Of a stretch of 64,000 bases of DNA, positions 24,020 through 36,401 are shown one piece after another. Position 1 is the first letter of the stretch. Every line of letters starts with the position of its first letter. This DNA is from Heligmosomoides polygyrus polygyrus (taxonomy: Eukaryota > Nematoda > Chromadorea > Rhabditida > Heligmosomidae), in contig OX377206.1 of assembly GCA_947396885.1 (NCBI GenBank), forward strand, positions 48,839,631-48,903,630, in the 5' to 3' direction. A program made the translations under genes and the position numbers. The notes below the pieces were generated by a model. It ran no database searches. It saw only the letters and a program-made list of their open reading frames with translations, and was not told the origin of the DNA.

Positions 24020-24746
24020 GTGAGGAATTATCACCAGATGGGTTGGGCTACGTTCCTAGCGTGGCCAGACATACTCAAAGCCGGAATGCCTGGTGTGGTC
24101 CGCTCGCCCAGCGTTAGGTGCCGGCGAAGTCGACGACTGACGCTGGGTGAGGAATTATCACCAGATAGGTTGGGCTACGTTCCTAGCGTGGCCAGACATA
24201 CTCAAAGCCGGAATGACTGATGCGGTCCGCAGGTTCAGCCTCAGGGAGCTGCGAAGCCAACGACTGAGGCTGGGTGAGGAAATATCACCAGATAGGTTGG
24301 GCTACGTTCCTAGCCTGGCCAGCCAAACTCGAAGCCGGAATGCCTGGTGTGGTCCGCTCGCCCAGCGTTAGGTGCCGGCGAAGTCGACGACTGACGCTGG
24401 GTGAGGAATTATCACCAGATAGGTTGAGCTACGTTCCTAGCGTGGCCAGACATACTCAAAGCCGGAATGCCTGGTGTGGTCCGCTCGCCCAGCGTTAGGT
24501 GCCGGCGAAGTCGACGACTGACGCTGGGTGAGAAAGGATCACCAGCTGGGTTGCGCTTCGTTCTTAGCGTGGCCAGCCATACCCTATTCCGGAATGCCTG
24601 GCCTAGCCCGCGACTCTCGTGGAGGAAGGACCAACAACTAGGTTGGGCTACGTTCCTATCGTGGCCAGCCATACTCGAAGCCGGAATGCCTGGTGTGGTC
24701 CGCTCGCCCAGCGTTAGGTGCCGGCGAAGTCGACGACTGACGCTGG
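24020..24746 (+). repeat. 727-bp sub-HOR, copy 3
   Basis: Same order, with S at 24528. A private change gives CCTATCGTGG near 24659. At 24747 the parent HOR resumes. Confidence 0.88.
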
Positions 24747-25381
24747 GTGAGGAATTATCACCAGATAGGTTGAGCTACGTTCCTAGCGTGGCCAGTCATA
24801 CTCGAAGCCGGAATGACTGGCGTGATCCGCAGGTCCAGGGTTAGGTGCCGGCGAAGTCGACGACTGACGCTGGGTGAGGAATTATTACCAGATAGGTTGG
24901 GCTACGTTCCTAGCGTGGCCAGTCATACTCGAAGCCGAAATGACTGGCGTGATCCGCAGGTCCAGGGTTAGGTGCCGGCGAAGTCGACGACTGACGCGGG
25001 GTGGGGAAGGATCACCAGCTAGGCTGGGCTACGTTCCTAGCCTGGCCAGCCATACTCGAAGCCGGAATGCCTGGTGTGGTCCGCAGGTTCAGCCTCAGGG
25101 AGCTGCGAAGCCAAAGACTGAGGCTGGGTGAGGAAATATCACCAGATAGGTTGGGCTACGTTCCTAGCGTGGCCAGTCATACTCGAAGCCGGAATGACTG
25201 GCGTGATCCGCAGGTCCAGGGTTAGGTGCCGGCGAAGTCGACGACTGACGCTGGGTGAGGAATTATTACCAGATAGGTTGGGCTACGTTCCTAGCCTGGC
25301 CAGCCATACTCGAAGCCGGAATGCCTGGTGTGGTCCGCTCGCCCTGCGTTAGGTGCCGGCGAAGTCGTCGACTGACGCGGG

Positions 25382-26175
25382 GTGGGGAATTATTACCAGA
25401 TAGGCTGGGCTACGTTCCTAGCCTGGCCAGCCATACTAGAAGCCGGAATGCCTGGTGTGGTCCGCACGTCCAGCGTTAGGTGCCGGCGAAGTCGACGACT
25501 GACGCTGGGTGAGAAAGGATCACCAGCTGGGTTGCGCTTCGTTCTTAGCGTGGCCAGCCATACCCTATTCCGGAATGCCTGGTCTAGCCCGCGACTCTCG
25601 TGGAGGAAGGACCAACAACTAGGTTGGGCTACGTTCCTAGCGTGGCCAGCCATACTCGAAGCCGGAATGCCTGGTGTGGTCTGCTCGTCCAGCGTTAGGT
25701 GCCGGCGAAGTCGACGACTGACGCTGGGTGAGGAATTATTACCAGATAGGTTGGGCTACGTTCCTAGCGTGGCCAGTCATACTCGAAGCCGGAATGACTG
25801 GCGTGGTCTGCAGGTCCAGCGTTAGGTGCCGGCGAGGTCGACGACTGACGCTGGGTGAGAAAGGATCACTAGCTGGGTTGCGCTTCGTTCTTAGCGTGGC
25901 CAGCCATACCCTATTCCGGAATGCCTGGCCTAGCCCGCGACTCTGGTGGAGGAAGGACCAACAACTATGTTGGGCTACGTTCCTAGCGTGGCCAGCCATA
26001 CCCGAAGCCGGAATGCCTGGTGTGGTCCGCTCGTCCAGCTTAGGTGCAGGCGAAGCCAACGACTGAGGCTGGGTAAGGAAATATCACCAGATAGGTTGGG
26101 CTACGTTCCTAGCCTGGCCAGCCATACTCGAAGCCGAAATGCCTGGTGTGGTCCGCACTTCCAGCGTTAGGTGCC
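25382..26175 (+). repeat. HOR copy 5, partial
   Basis: Follows the 2654-bp order until about 26175, then switches to another monomer through a GACGTCGACAAC loop. A one-base deletion gives CCAGCTTAGG near 26037, shifting the phase by one. Confidence 0.85.
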
Positions 26176-27754
26176 GGCGACGTCGACAACTGACGCTGGG
26201 TGAGGAATTATCACCAGATGGGTTGGGCCACGTTCCTAGCGTGGCCAGATATACTCAAAGCCGGAAGGACTGGTGTTGTCCGCAGGTTCAGCCTCAGGGA
26301 GCTGCGAAGCCAACGACTGAGGCTGGGTGAGGAAATATCACCAGATAGGTTGGGCTACGTTCCTAGCCTGGCCAGCCATACTCGAAGCCGGAATGCCTGG
26401 TGTGGTCCGCTCGCCCAGCGTTAGGTGCCGGCGAAGTCGACGACTGAGGCTGGGTGAGGAATTATTACCAGATAGGTTGGGCTACGTTCCTAGCGTGGCC
26501 AGTCATACTCGAAGCCGAAATGACTGGCGTGATCCGCAGGTTCAGCCTCAGGGAGCTGCGAAGCCAAAGACTGAGGCTGGGTGAGGAAATATCACCAGAT
26601 AGGTTGGGCTACGTTCCTAGCCTGGCCAGCCATACTCGAAGCCGGAATGCCTGGTGTGGTCCGCTCGCCCTGCGTTAGGTGCCGGCGAAGTCGACGACTG
26701 ACGCTGGGTGAGGAATTATTACCAGATAGGTTGGGCTACGTTCCTAGCGTGGCCAGTCATACTCGAAGCCGGAATGCCTGGTGTGGTCCTCACGTCCAGC
26801 GTTAGGTGCCGGCGAAGTCGACGACTGACGCTGGGTGAGGAATTATCACCAGATAGGTTGGGCTACGTTCCTAGCGTGGCCAGACATACTCAAAGCCGGA
26901 ATGACTGATGCGGTCCGCAGGTTCAGCCTCAGGGAGCTGCGAAGCCAACGACTGAGGCTGGGTGAGGAAATATCACCAGATAGGTTGGGCTACGTTCCTA
27001 GCCTGGCCAGCCAAACTCGAAGCCGGAATGCCTGGTGTGGTCCGCTCGCCCAGCGTTAGGTGCCGGCGAAGTCGACGACTGACGCTGGGTGAGGAATTAT
27101 CACCAGATAGGTTGAGCTACGTTCCTAGCGTGGCCAGTCATACTCGAAGCCGGAATGACTGGCGTGGTCTGCAGGTCCAGCGTTAGGTGCCGGCGAGGTC
27201 GACGACTGACGCTGGGTGAGAAATGATCACCAGCTGGGTTGCGCTTCGTTCTTAGCGTGGCCAGCCATACCCTATTCCGGAATGCCTGGCCTAGCCCGCG
27301 ACTCTGGTGGAGGAAGGACCAACAACTATGTTGGGCTACGTTCCTAGCGTGGCCAGCCATACCCGAAGCCGGAATGCCTGGTGTGGTCCGCTCGTCCAGC
27401 GTTAGGTGCCGGCGACGTCGACGACTGACGCTGGGTGAGGAATTATCACCAGATAGGTTGGGCCACGTTCCTAGCGTGGCCAGATATACTCAAAGCCGGA
27501 AGGACTGGTGTTGTCCGCAGGTTCAGCCTCAGGGAGCTGCGAAGCCAACGACTGAGGCTGGGTGAGGAATTATCACCAGATAGGTTGAGCTACGTTCCTA
27601 GCGTGGCCAGTCATACTCGAAGCCGAAATGACTGGCGTGATCCGCAGGTCAAGGGTTAGGTGCCGGCGAAGTCGACGACTGACGCTGGGTGAGGAATTAT
27701 TACCAGATAGGTTGAGCTACGTTCCTAGTGTGGCCAGACATACTCAAAGCCGGA
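26176..27754 (+). repeat. Mosaic satellite segment
   Basis: Monomers from 26200 to 27060 follow the same order as 36656-37520 (constant offset 10456 bp), and similar orders occur elsewhere. I see no local tandem copy and no gene. Confidence 0.75.
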
Positions 27755-29156
27755 ATGACTGGCGTGGTCTGCAGGTCCAGCGTTAGGTGCCGGCGAGGTC
27801 GACGACTGACGCTGGGTGAGAAAGGATCACCAGCTGGGTTGCGCTTCGTTCTTAGCGTGGCCAGCCATACCCTATTCCGGAATGCCTGGCCTAGCCCGCG
27901 ACTCTGGTGGAGGAAGGACCAACAACTATGTTGGGCTACGTTCCTAGCGTGGCCAGCCATACCCGAAGCCGGAATGCCTGGTGTGGTCCGCTCGTCCAGC
28001 GTTAGGTGCAGGCGAAGCCAACGACTGAGGCTGGGTAAGGAAATATCACCAGATAGGTTGGGCTACGTTCCTAGCGTGGCCAGACATACTCAAAGCCGGA
28101 ATGACTGATGCGGTCCGCAGGTTCAGCCTCAGGGAGCTGCGAAGCCAACGACTGAGGCTGGGTGAGGAAATATCACCAGATAGGTTGGGCTACGTTCCTA
28201 GCCTGGCCAGCCAAACTCGAAGCCGGAATGCCTGGTGTGGTCCGCTCGCCCAGCGTTAGGTGCCGGCGAAGTCGACGACTGACGCTGGGTGAGGAATTAT
28301 CACCAGATAGGTTGAGCTACGTTCCTAGCGTGGCCAGACATACTCAAAGCCGGAATGCCTGGTGTGGTCCGCTCGCCCAGCGTTAGGTGCCGGCGAAGTC
28401 GACGACTGACGCTGGGTGAGAAAGGATCACCAGCTGGGTTGCGCTTCGTTCTTAGCGTGGCCAGCCATACCCTATTCCGGAATGCCTGGCCTAGCCCGCG
28501 ACTCTCGTGGAGGAAGGACCAACAACTAGGTTGGGCTACGTTCCTAGCGTGGCCAGCCATACTCGAAGCCGGAATGCCTGGTGTGGTCCGCTCGCCCAGC
28601 GTTAGGTGCCGGCGAAGTCGACGACTGACGCTGGGTGAGGAATTATCACCAGATAGGTTGAGCTACGTTCCTAGCGTGGCCAGTCATACTCGAAGCCGGA
28701 ATGACTGGCGTGGTCTGCAGGTCCAGCGTTAGGTGCCGGCGAGGTCGACGACTGACGCTGGGTGAGAAATGATCACCAGCTGGGTTGCGCTTCGTTCTTA
28801 GCGTGGCCAGCCATACCCTATTCCGGAATGCCTGGCCTAGCCCGCGACTCTGGTGGAGGAAGGACCAACAACTAGGTTGGGCTACGTTCCTAGCGTGGCT
28901 AGCCATACTCGAAGCCGGAATGCCTGGTGTGGTCCGCTCGCCCAGCGTTAGGTGCCGGCGACGTCGACGACTGACGCTGGGTGAGGAATTATCACCAGAT
29001 AGGTTGGGCCACGTTCCTAGCGTGGCCAGATATACTCAAAGCCGGAAGGACTGGTGTTGTCCGCAGGTTCAGCCTCAGGGAGCTGCGAAGCCAACGACTG
29101 AGGCTGGGTGAGGAATTATCACCAGATAGGTTGAGCTACGTTCCTAGCGTGGCCAG
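27755..29156 (+). repeat. Copy 1 of a segment repeated at +1638 bp
   Basis: Matches 29393-30794 at offset 1638 bp (10 L + 4 S). The S from about 28765 starts GTGAGAAATGATCACC, a variant shared with its partner. Confidence 0.82.
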
Positions 29157-29392
29157 CCATACCCTATTCCGGAATGCCTGGCCTAGCCCGCGACTCTCGT
29201 GGAGGAAGGACCAACAACTAGGTTGGGCTACGTTCCTAGCGTGGCCAGCCATACTCGAAGCCGGAATGCCTGGTGTGGTCTGCTCGTCCAGCGTTAGGTG
29301 CCGGCGAAGTCGACGACTGACGCTGGGTGAGGAATTATTACCAGATAGGTTGGGCTACGTTCCTAGCGTGGCCAGTCATACTCGAAGCCGGA

Positions 29393-30794
29393 ATGACTGG
29401 CGTGGTCTGCAGGTCCAGCGTTAGGTGCCGGCGAGGTCGACGACTGACGCTGGGTGAGAAAGGATCACCAGCTGGGTTGCGCTTCGTTCTTAGCGTGGCC
29501 AGCCATACCCTATTCCGGAATGCCTGGCCTAGCCCGCGACTCTGGTGGAGGAAGGACCAACAACTATGTTGGGCTACGTTCCTAGCGTGGCCAGCCATAC
29601 CCGAAGCCGGAATGCCTGGTGTGGTCCGCTCGTCCAGCGTTAGGTGCCGGCGAAGCCAACGACTGAGGCTGGGTAAGGAAATATCACCAGATAGGTTGGG
29701 CTACGTTCCTAGCGTGGCCAGACATACTCAAAGCCGGAATGACTGATGCGGTCCGCAGGTTCAGCCTCAGGGAGCTGCGAAGCCAACGACTGAGGCTGGG
29801 TGAGGAAATATCACCAGATAGGTTGGGCTACGTTCCTAGCCTGGCCAGCCAAACTCGAAGCCGGAATGCCTGGTGTGGTCCGCTCGCCCAGCGTTAGGTG
29901 CCGGCGAAGTCGACGACTGACGCTGGGTGAGGAATTATCACCAGATAGGTTGAGCTACGTTCCTAGCGTGGCCAGACATACTCAAAGCCGGAATGCCTGG
30001 TGTGGTCCGCTCGCCCAGCGTTAGGTGCCGGCGAAGTCGACGACTGACGCTGGGTGAGAAAGGATCACCAGCTGGGTTGCGCTTCGTTCTTAGCGTGGCC
30101 AGCCATACCCTATTCCGGAATGCCTGGCCTAGCCCGCGACTCTCGTGGAGGAAGGACCAACAACTAGGTTGGGCTACGTTCCTAGCGTGGCCAGCCATAC
30201 TCGAAGCCGGAATGCCTGGTGTGGTCCGCTCGCCCAGCGTTAGGTGCCGGCGAAGTCAACGACTGACGCTGGGTGAGGAATTATCACCAGATAGGTTGAG
30301 CTACGTTCCTAGCGTGGCCAGTCATACTCGAAGCCGGAATGACTGGCGTGGTCTGCAGGTCCAGCGTTAGGTGCCGGCGAGGTCGACGACTGACGCTGGG
30401 TGAGAAATGATCACCAGCTGGGTTGCGCTTCGTTCTTAGCGTGGCCAGCCATACCCTATTCCGGAATGCCTGGCCTAGCCCGCGACTCTGGTGGAGGAAG
30501 GACCAACAACTAGGTTGGGCTACGTTCCTAGCGTGGCTAGCCATACTCGAAGCCGGAATGCCTGGTGTGGTCCGCTCGCCCAGCGTTAGGTGCCGGCGAC
30601 GTCGACGACTGACGCTGGGTGAGGAATTATCACCAGATAGGTTGGGCCACGTTCCTAGCGTGGCCAGATATACTCAAAGCCGGAAGGACTGGTGTTGTCC
30701 GCAGGTTCAGCCTCAGGGAGCTGCGAAGCCAACGACTGAGGCTGGGTGAGGAATTATCACCAGATAGGTTGAGCTACGTTCCTAGCGTGGCCAG
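29393..30794 (+). repeat. Copy 2 of the segment repeated at +1638 bp
   Basis: Partner of the preceding feature. It carries GAAGTCAACGAC at about 30255, absent from copy 1 but shared with the cognate position 3428 bp downstream. That places the 3.4-kb duplication after this one. Confidence 0.82.
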
Positions 30795-31691
30795 TCATAC
30801 TCGAAGCCAAAATGACTGGCGTGATCCGCAGGTCCAGGGTTAGGTGCCGGCGAAGTCGACGACTGACGCTGGGTGAGGAATTATTACCAGATAGGTTGAG
30901 CTACGTTCCTAGTGTGGCCAGACATACTCAAAGCCGGAATGCCTGGTGTGGTCCGCTCGCCCAGCGTTAGGTGCCGGCGAAGTCGACGACTGACGCTGGG
31001 TGAGAAAGGATCACCAGCTGGATTGCGCTTCGTTCTTAGCGTGACCAGCCATACCCTATTCCGGAATGCCTGGCCTAGCCCGCGACTCTCGTGGAGGAAG
31101 GACCAACAACTAGGTTGGGCTACGTTCCTAGCGTGGCCAGCCATACTCGAAGCCGGAATGCCTGGTGTGGTCTGCTCGTCCAGCGTTAGGTGCCGGCGAA
31201 GTCGACGACTGACGCTGGGTGAGGAATTATTACCAGATAGGTTGGGCTACGTTCCTAGCGTGGCCAGTCATACTCGAAGCCGGAATGACTGGCGTGGTCT
31301 GCAGGTCCAGCGTTAGGTGCCGGCGAGGTCGACGACTGACGCTGGGTGAGAAAGGATCACCAGCTGGGTTGCGCTTCGTTCTTAGCGTGGCCAGCCATAC
31401 CCTATTCCGGAATGCCTGGCCTAGCCCGCGACTCTCGTGGAGGAAGGACCAACAACTAGGTTGGGCTACGTTCCTAGCGTGGCCAGCCATACCCGAAGCC
31501 GGAATGCCTGGTGTGGTCCGCTCGTCCAGCGTTAGGTGCAGGCGAAGCCAACGACTGAGGCTGGGTGAGGAAATATCACCAGATAGGTTGGGCTACGTTC
31601 CTAGCCTGGCCAGCCAAACTCGAAGCCGGAATGCCTGGTGTGGTCCGCTCGCCCAGCGTTAGGTGCCGGCGAAGTCGACGACTGACGCTGG

Positions 31692-31808
31692 GTGAGGAAT
31701 TATTACCAGATAGGTTCCTAGCGTGGCCAGTCATACTCGAAGCCGGAATGCCTGGTGTGGTCCTCACGTCCAGCGTTAGGTGCCGGCGAAGTCGACGACT
31801 GACGCTGG
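31692..31808 (+). repeat. L monomer with 10-bp deletion (117 bp), copy 1
   Basis: Reads GATAGGTTCCTAGCG, where normal L units have GGGCTACGTT inserted before CCTAG. The missing ten bases lie between two GTT triplets, consistent with slippage or microhomology. Confidence 0.92.
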
Positions 31809-32454
31809 GTGAGGAATTATCACCAGATAGGTTGGGCTACGTTCCTAGCGTGGCCAGACATACTCAAAGCCGGAATGACTGATGCGGTCCGCAGGTTCAG
31901 CCTCAGGGAGCTGCGAAGCCAACGACTGAGGCTGGGTGAGGAAATATCACCAGATAGGTTGGGCTACGTTCCTAGCCTGGCCAGCCAAACTCGAAGCCGG
32001 AATGCCTGGTGTGGTCCGCTCGCCCAGCGTTAGGTGCCGGCGAAGTCGACGACTGACGCTGGGTGAGGAATTATCACCAGATAGGTTGAGCTACGTTCCT
32101 AGTGTGGCCAGACATACTCAAAGCCGGAATGCCTGGTGTGGTCCGCTCGCCCAGCGTTAGGTGCCGGCGAAGTCGACGACTGACGCTGGGTGAGAAAGGA
32201 TCACCAGCTGGATTGCGCTTCGTTCTTAGCGTGACCAGCCATACCCTATTCCGGAATGCCTGGCCTAGCCCGCGACTCTCGTGGAGGAAGGACCAACAAC
32301 TAGGTTGGGCTACGTTCCTAGCGTGGCCAGCCATACTCGAAGCCGGAATGCCTGGTGTGGTCTGCTCGTCCAGCGTTAGGTGCCGGCGAAGTCGACGACT
32401 GACGCTGGGTGAGGAATTATTACCAGATAGGTTGGGCTACGTTCCTAGCGTGGC

Positions 32455-35400
32455 CAGATATACTCAAAGCCGGAAGGACTGGTGTTGTCCGCAGGTTCAG
32501 CCTCAGGGAGCTGCGAAGCCAACGACTGAGGCTGGGTGAGGAATTATCACCAGATAGGTTGAGCTACGTTCCTAGCGTGGCCAGCCATACCCTATTCCGG
32601 AATGCCTGGCCTAGCCCGCGACTCTCGTGGAGGAAGGACCAACAACTAGGTTGGGCTACGTTCCTAGCGTGGCCAGCCATACTCGAAGCCGGAATGCCTG
32701 GTGTGGTCTGCTCGTCCAGCGTTAGGTGCCGGCGAAGTCGACGACTGACGCTGGGTGAGGAATTATTACCAGATAGGTTGGGCTACGTTCCTAGCGTGGC
32801 CAGTCATACTCGAAGCCGGAATGACTGGCGTGGTCTGCAGGTCCAGCGTTAGGTGCCGGCGAGGTCGACGACTGACGCTGGGTGAGAAAGGATCACCAGC
32901 TGGGTTGCGCTTCGTTCTTAGCGTGGCCAGCCATACCCTATTCCGGAATGCCTGGCCTAGCCCGCGACTCTGGTGGAGGAAGGACCAACAACTATGTTGG
33001 GCTACGTTCCTAGCGTGGCCAGCCATACCCGAAGCCGGAATGCCTGGTGTGGTCCGCTCGTCCAGCGTTAGGTGCCGGCGAAGCCAACGACTGAGGCTGG
33101 GTAAGGAAATATCACCAGATAGGTTGGGCTACGTTCCTAGCGTGGCCAGACATACTCAAAGCCGGAATGACTGATGCGGTCCGCAGGTTCAGCCTCAGGG
33201 AGCTGCGAAGCCAACGACTGAGGCTGGGTGAGGAAATATCACCAGATAGGTTGGGCTACGTTCCTAGCCTGGCCAGCCAAACTCGAAGCCGGAATGCCTG
33301 GTGTGGTCCGCTCGCCCAGCGTTAGGTGCCGGCGAAGTCGACGACTGACGCTGGGTGAGGAATTATCACCAGATAGGTTGAGCTACGTTCCTAGCGTGGC
33401 CAGACATACTCAAAGCCGGAATGCCTGGTGTGGTCCGCTCGCCCAGCGTTAGGTGCCGGCGAAGTCGACGACTGACGCTGGGTGAGAAAGGATCACCAGC
33501 TGGGTTGCGCTTCGTTCTTAGCGTGGCCAGCCATACCCTATTCCGGAATGCCTGGCCTAGCCCGCGACTCTCGTGGAGGAAGGACCAACAACTAGGTTGG
33601 GCTACGTTCCTAGCGTGGCCAGCCATACTCGAAGCCGGAATGCCTGGTGTGGTCCGCTCGCCCAGCGTTAGGTGCCGGCGAAGTCAACGACTGACGCTGG
33701 GTGAGGAATTATCACCAGATAGGTTGAGCTACGTTCCTAGCGTGGCCAGTCATACTCGAAGCCGGAATGACTGGCGTGGTCTGCAGGTCCAGCGTTAGGT
33801 GCCGGCGAGGTCGACGACTGACGCTGGGTGAGAAATGATCACCAGCTGGGTTGCGCTTCGTTCTTAGCGTGGCCAGCCATACCCTATTCCGGAATGCCTG
33901 GCCTAGCCCGCGACTCTGGTGGAGGAAGGACCAACAACTAGGTTGGGCTACGTTCCTAGCGTGGCTAGCCATACTCGAAGCCGGAATGCCTGGTGTGGTC
34001 CGCTCGCCCAGCGTTAGGTGCCGGCGACGTCGACGACTGACGCTGGGTGAGGAATTATCACCAGATAGGTTGGGCCACGTTCCTAGCGTGGCCAGATATA
34101 CTCAAAGCCGGAAGGACTGGTGTTGTCCGCAGGTTCAGCCTCAGGGAGCTGCGAAGCCAACGACTGAGGCTGGGTGAGGAATTATCACCAGATAGGTTGA
34201 GCTACGTTCCTAGCGTGGCCAGTCATACTCGAAGCCAAAATGACTGGCGTGATCCGCAGGTCCAGGGTTAGGTGCCGGCGAAGTCGACGACTGACGCTGG
34301 GTGAGGAATTATTACCAGATAGGTTGAGCTACGTTCCTAGTGTGGCCAGACATACTCAAAGCCGGAATGCCTGGTGTGGTCCGCTCGCCCAGCGTTAGGT
34401 GCCGGCGAAGTCGACGACTGACGCTGGGTGAGAAAGGATCACCAGCTGGATTGCGCTTCGTTCTTAGCGTGACCAGCCATACCCTATTCCGGAATGCCTG
34501 GCCTAGCCCGCGACTCTCGTGGAGGAAGGACCAACAACTAGGTTGGGCTACGTTCCTAGCGTGGCCAGCCATACTCGAAGCCGGAATGCCTGGTGTGGTC
34601 TGCTCGTCCAGCGTTAGGTGCCGGCGAAGTCGACGACTGACGCTGGGTGAGGAATTATTACCAGATAGGTTGGGCTACGTTCCTAGCGTGGCCAGTCATA
34701 CTCGAAGCCGGAATGACTGGCGTGGTCTGCAGGTCCAGCGTTAGGTGCCGGCGAGGTCGACGACTGACGCTGGGTGAGAAAGGATCACCAGCTGGGTTGC
34801 GCTTCGTTCTTAGCGTGGCCAGCCATACCCTATTCCGGAATGCCTGGCCTAGCCCGCGACTCTGGTGGAGGAAGGACCAACAACTATGTTGAGCTACGTT
34901 CCTAGCGTGGCCAGCCATACCCGAAGCCGGAATGCCTGGTGTGGTCCGCTCGTCCAGCGTTAGGTGCAGGCGAAGCCAACGACTGAGGCTGGGTAAGGAA
35001 ATATCACCAGATAGGTTGGGCTACGTTCCTAGCGTGGCCAGACATACTCAAAGCCGGAATGACTGATGCGGTCCGCAGGTTCAACCTCAGGGAGCTGCGA
35101 AGCCAACGACTGAGGCTGGGTGAGGAAATATCACCAGATAGGTTGGGCTACGTTCCTAGCCTGGCCAGCCAAACTCGAAGCCGGAATGCCTGGTGTGGTC
35201 CGCTCGCCCAGCGTTAGGTGCCGGCGAAGTCGACGACTGACGCTGGGTGAGGAATTATTACCAGATAGGTTCCTAGCGTGGCCAGTCATACTCGAAGCCG
35301 GAATGCCTGGTGTGGTCCTCACGTCCAGCGTTAGGTGCCGGCGAAGTCGACGACTGACGCTGGGTGAGGAATTATCACCAGATAGGTTGGGCTACGTTCC

Positions 35401-36009
35401 TAGCGTGGCCAGACATACTCAAAGCCGGAATGACTGATGCGGTCCGCAGGTTCAGCCTCAGGGAGCTGCGAAGCCAACGACTGAGGCTGGGTGAGGAAAT
35501 ATCACCAGATAGGTTGGGCTACGTTCCTAGCCTGGCCAGCCAAACTCGAAGCCGGAATGCCTGGTGTGGTCCGCTCGCCCAGCGTTAGGTGCCGGCGAAG
35601 TCGACGACTGACGCTGGGTGAGGAATTATCACCAGATAGGTTGAGCTACGTTCCTAGTGTGGCCAGACATACTCAAAGCCGGAATGCCTGGTGTGGTCCG
35701 CTCGCCCAGCGTTAGGTGCCGGCGAAGTCGACGACTGACGCTGGGTGAGAAAGGATCACCAGCTGGATTGCGCTTCGTTCTTAGCGTGACCAGCCATACC
35801 CTATTCCGGAATGCCTGGCCTAGCCCGCGACTCTCGTGGAGGAAGGACCAACAACTAGGTTGGGCTACGTTCCTAGCGTGGCCAGCCATACTCGAAGCCG
35901 GAATGCCTGGTGTGGTCTGCTCGTCCAGCGTTAGGTGCCGGCGAAGTCGACGACTGACGCTGGGTGAGGAATTATTACCAGATAGGTTGGGCTACGTTCC
36001 TAGCGTGGC
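32455..36009 (+). repeat. 3555-bp tandem unit, copy 2
   Basis: Matches copy 1 at offset 3428 until about 34862, then at offset 3555. This copy holds one extra L (34993-35119) with the variant inverted repeat and a TTCAACCTCAG arm. Private variants such as AAGCCAAAATGACTGG (about 30806 and 34234) are shared by both copies. Confidence 0.85.
35247..35363 (+). repeat. L monomer with 10-bp deletion (117 bp), copy 2
   Basis: Identical deletion to the one at 31692, exactly 3555 bp downstream. It is an inherited marker of the tandem duplication rather than an independent event. Confidence 0.92.
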
Positions 36010-36401
36010 CAGTCATACTCGAAGCCGGAATGACTGGCGTGGTCTGCAGGTCCAGCGTTAGGTGCCGGCGAGGTCGACGACTGACGCTGGGTGAGAAAGG
36101 ATCACCAGCTGGGTTGCGCTTCGTTCTTAGCGTGGCCAGCCATACCCTATTCCGGAATGCCTGGCCTAGCCCGCGACTCTGGTGGAGGAAGGACCAACAA
36201 CTATGTTGGGCTACGTTCCTAGCGTGGCCAGCCATACCCGAAGCCGGAATGCCTGGTGTGGTCCGCTCGTCCAGCGTTAGGTGCAGGCGAAGCCAACGAC
36301 TGAGGCTGGGTAAGGAAATATCACCAGATAGGTTGGGCTACGTTCCTAGCCTGGCCAGCCATACTCGAAGCCGAAATGCCTGGTGTGGTCCGCACTTCCA
36401 G
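36010..36401 (+). repeat. Satellite junction segment
   Basis: L and S monomers continuing from the 3555-bp unit and leading into the 1108-bp duplication. No gene or other element is seen. Confidence 0.8.

Larger units (their letters stand above)
21147..25381 (+). repeat. 4235-bp derivative of the HOR, copy 4
   Basis: 2781 + 2 x 727 = 4235 bp. The extra length is two additional tandem copies of an internal 727-bp segment. The flanks match the other copies, including the same CATACTAGAAGCC start and the same end cassette. Confidence 0.9.
29027..32454 (+). repeat. 3428-bp tandem unit, copy 1
   Basis: 22 L (one lacking 10 bp) + 7 S = 3428 bp. It begins inside an L of the GATATACTC sub-type and is followed directly by copy 2. 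Confidence 0.85.

Noticed and set aside
31711..31720. Ten-base deletion as a sequencing or assembly error
   Set aside because: The identical deletion recurs 3555 bp away within a matching duplicate and lies between GTT triplets, so an inherited slippage event is more likely. Raw reads would settle it.
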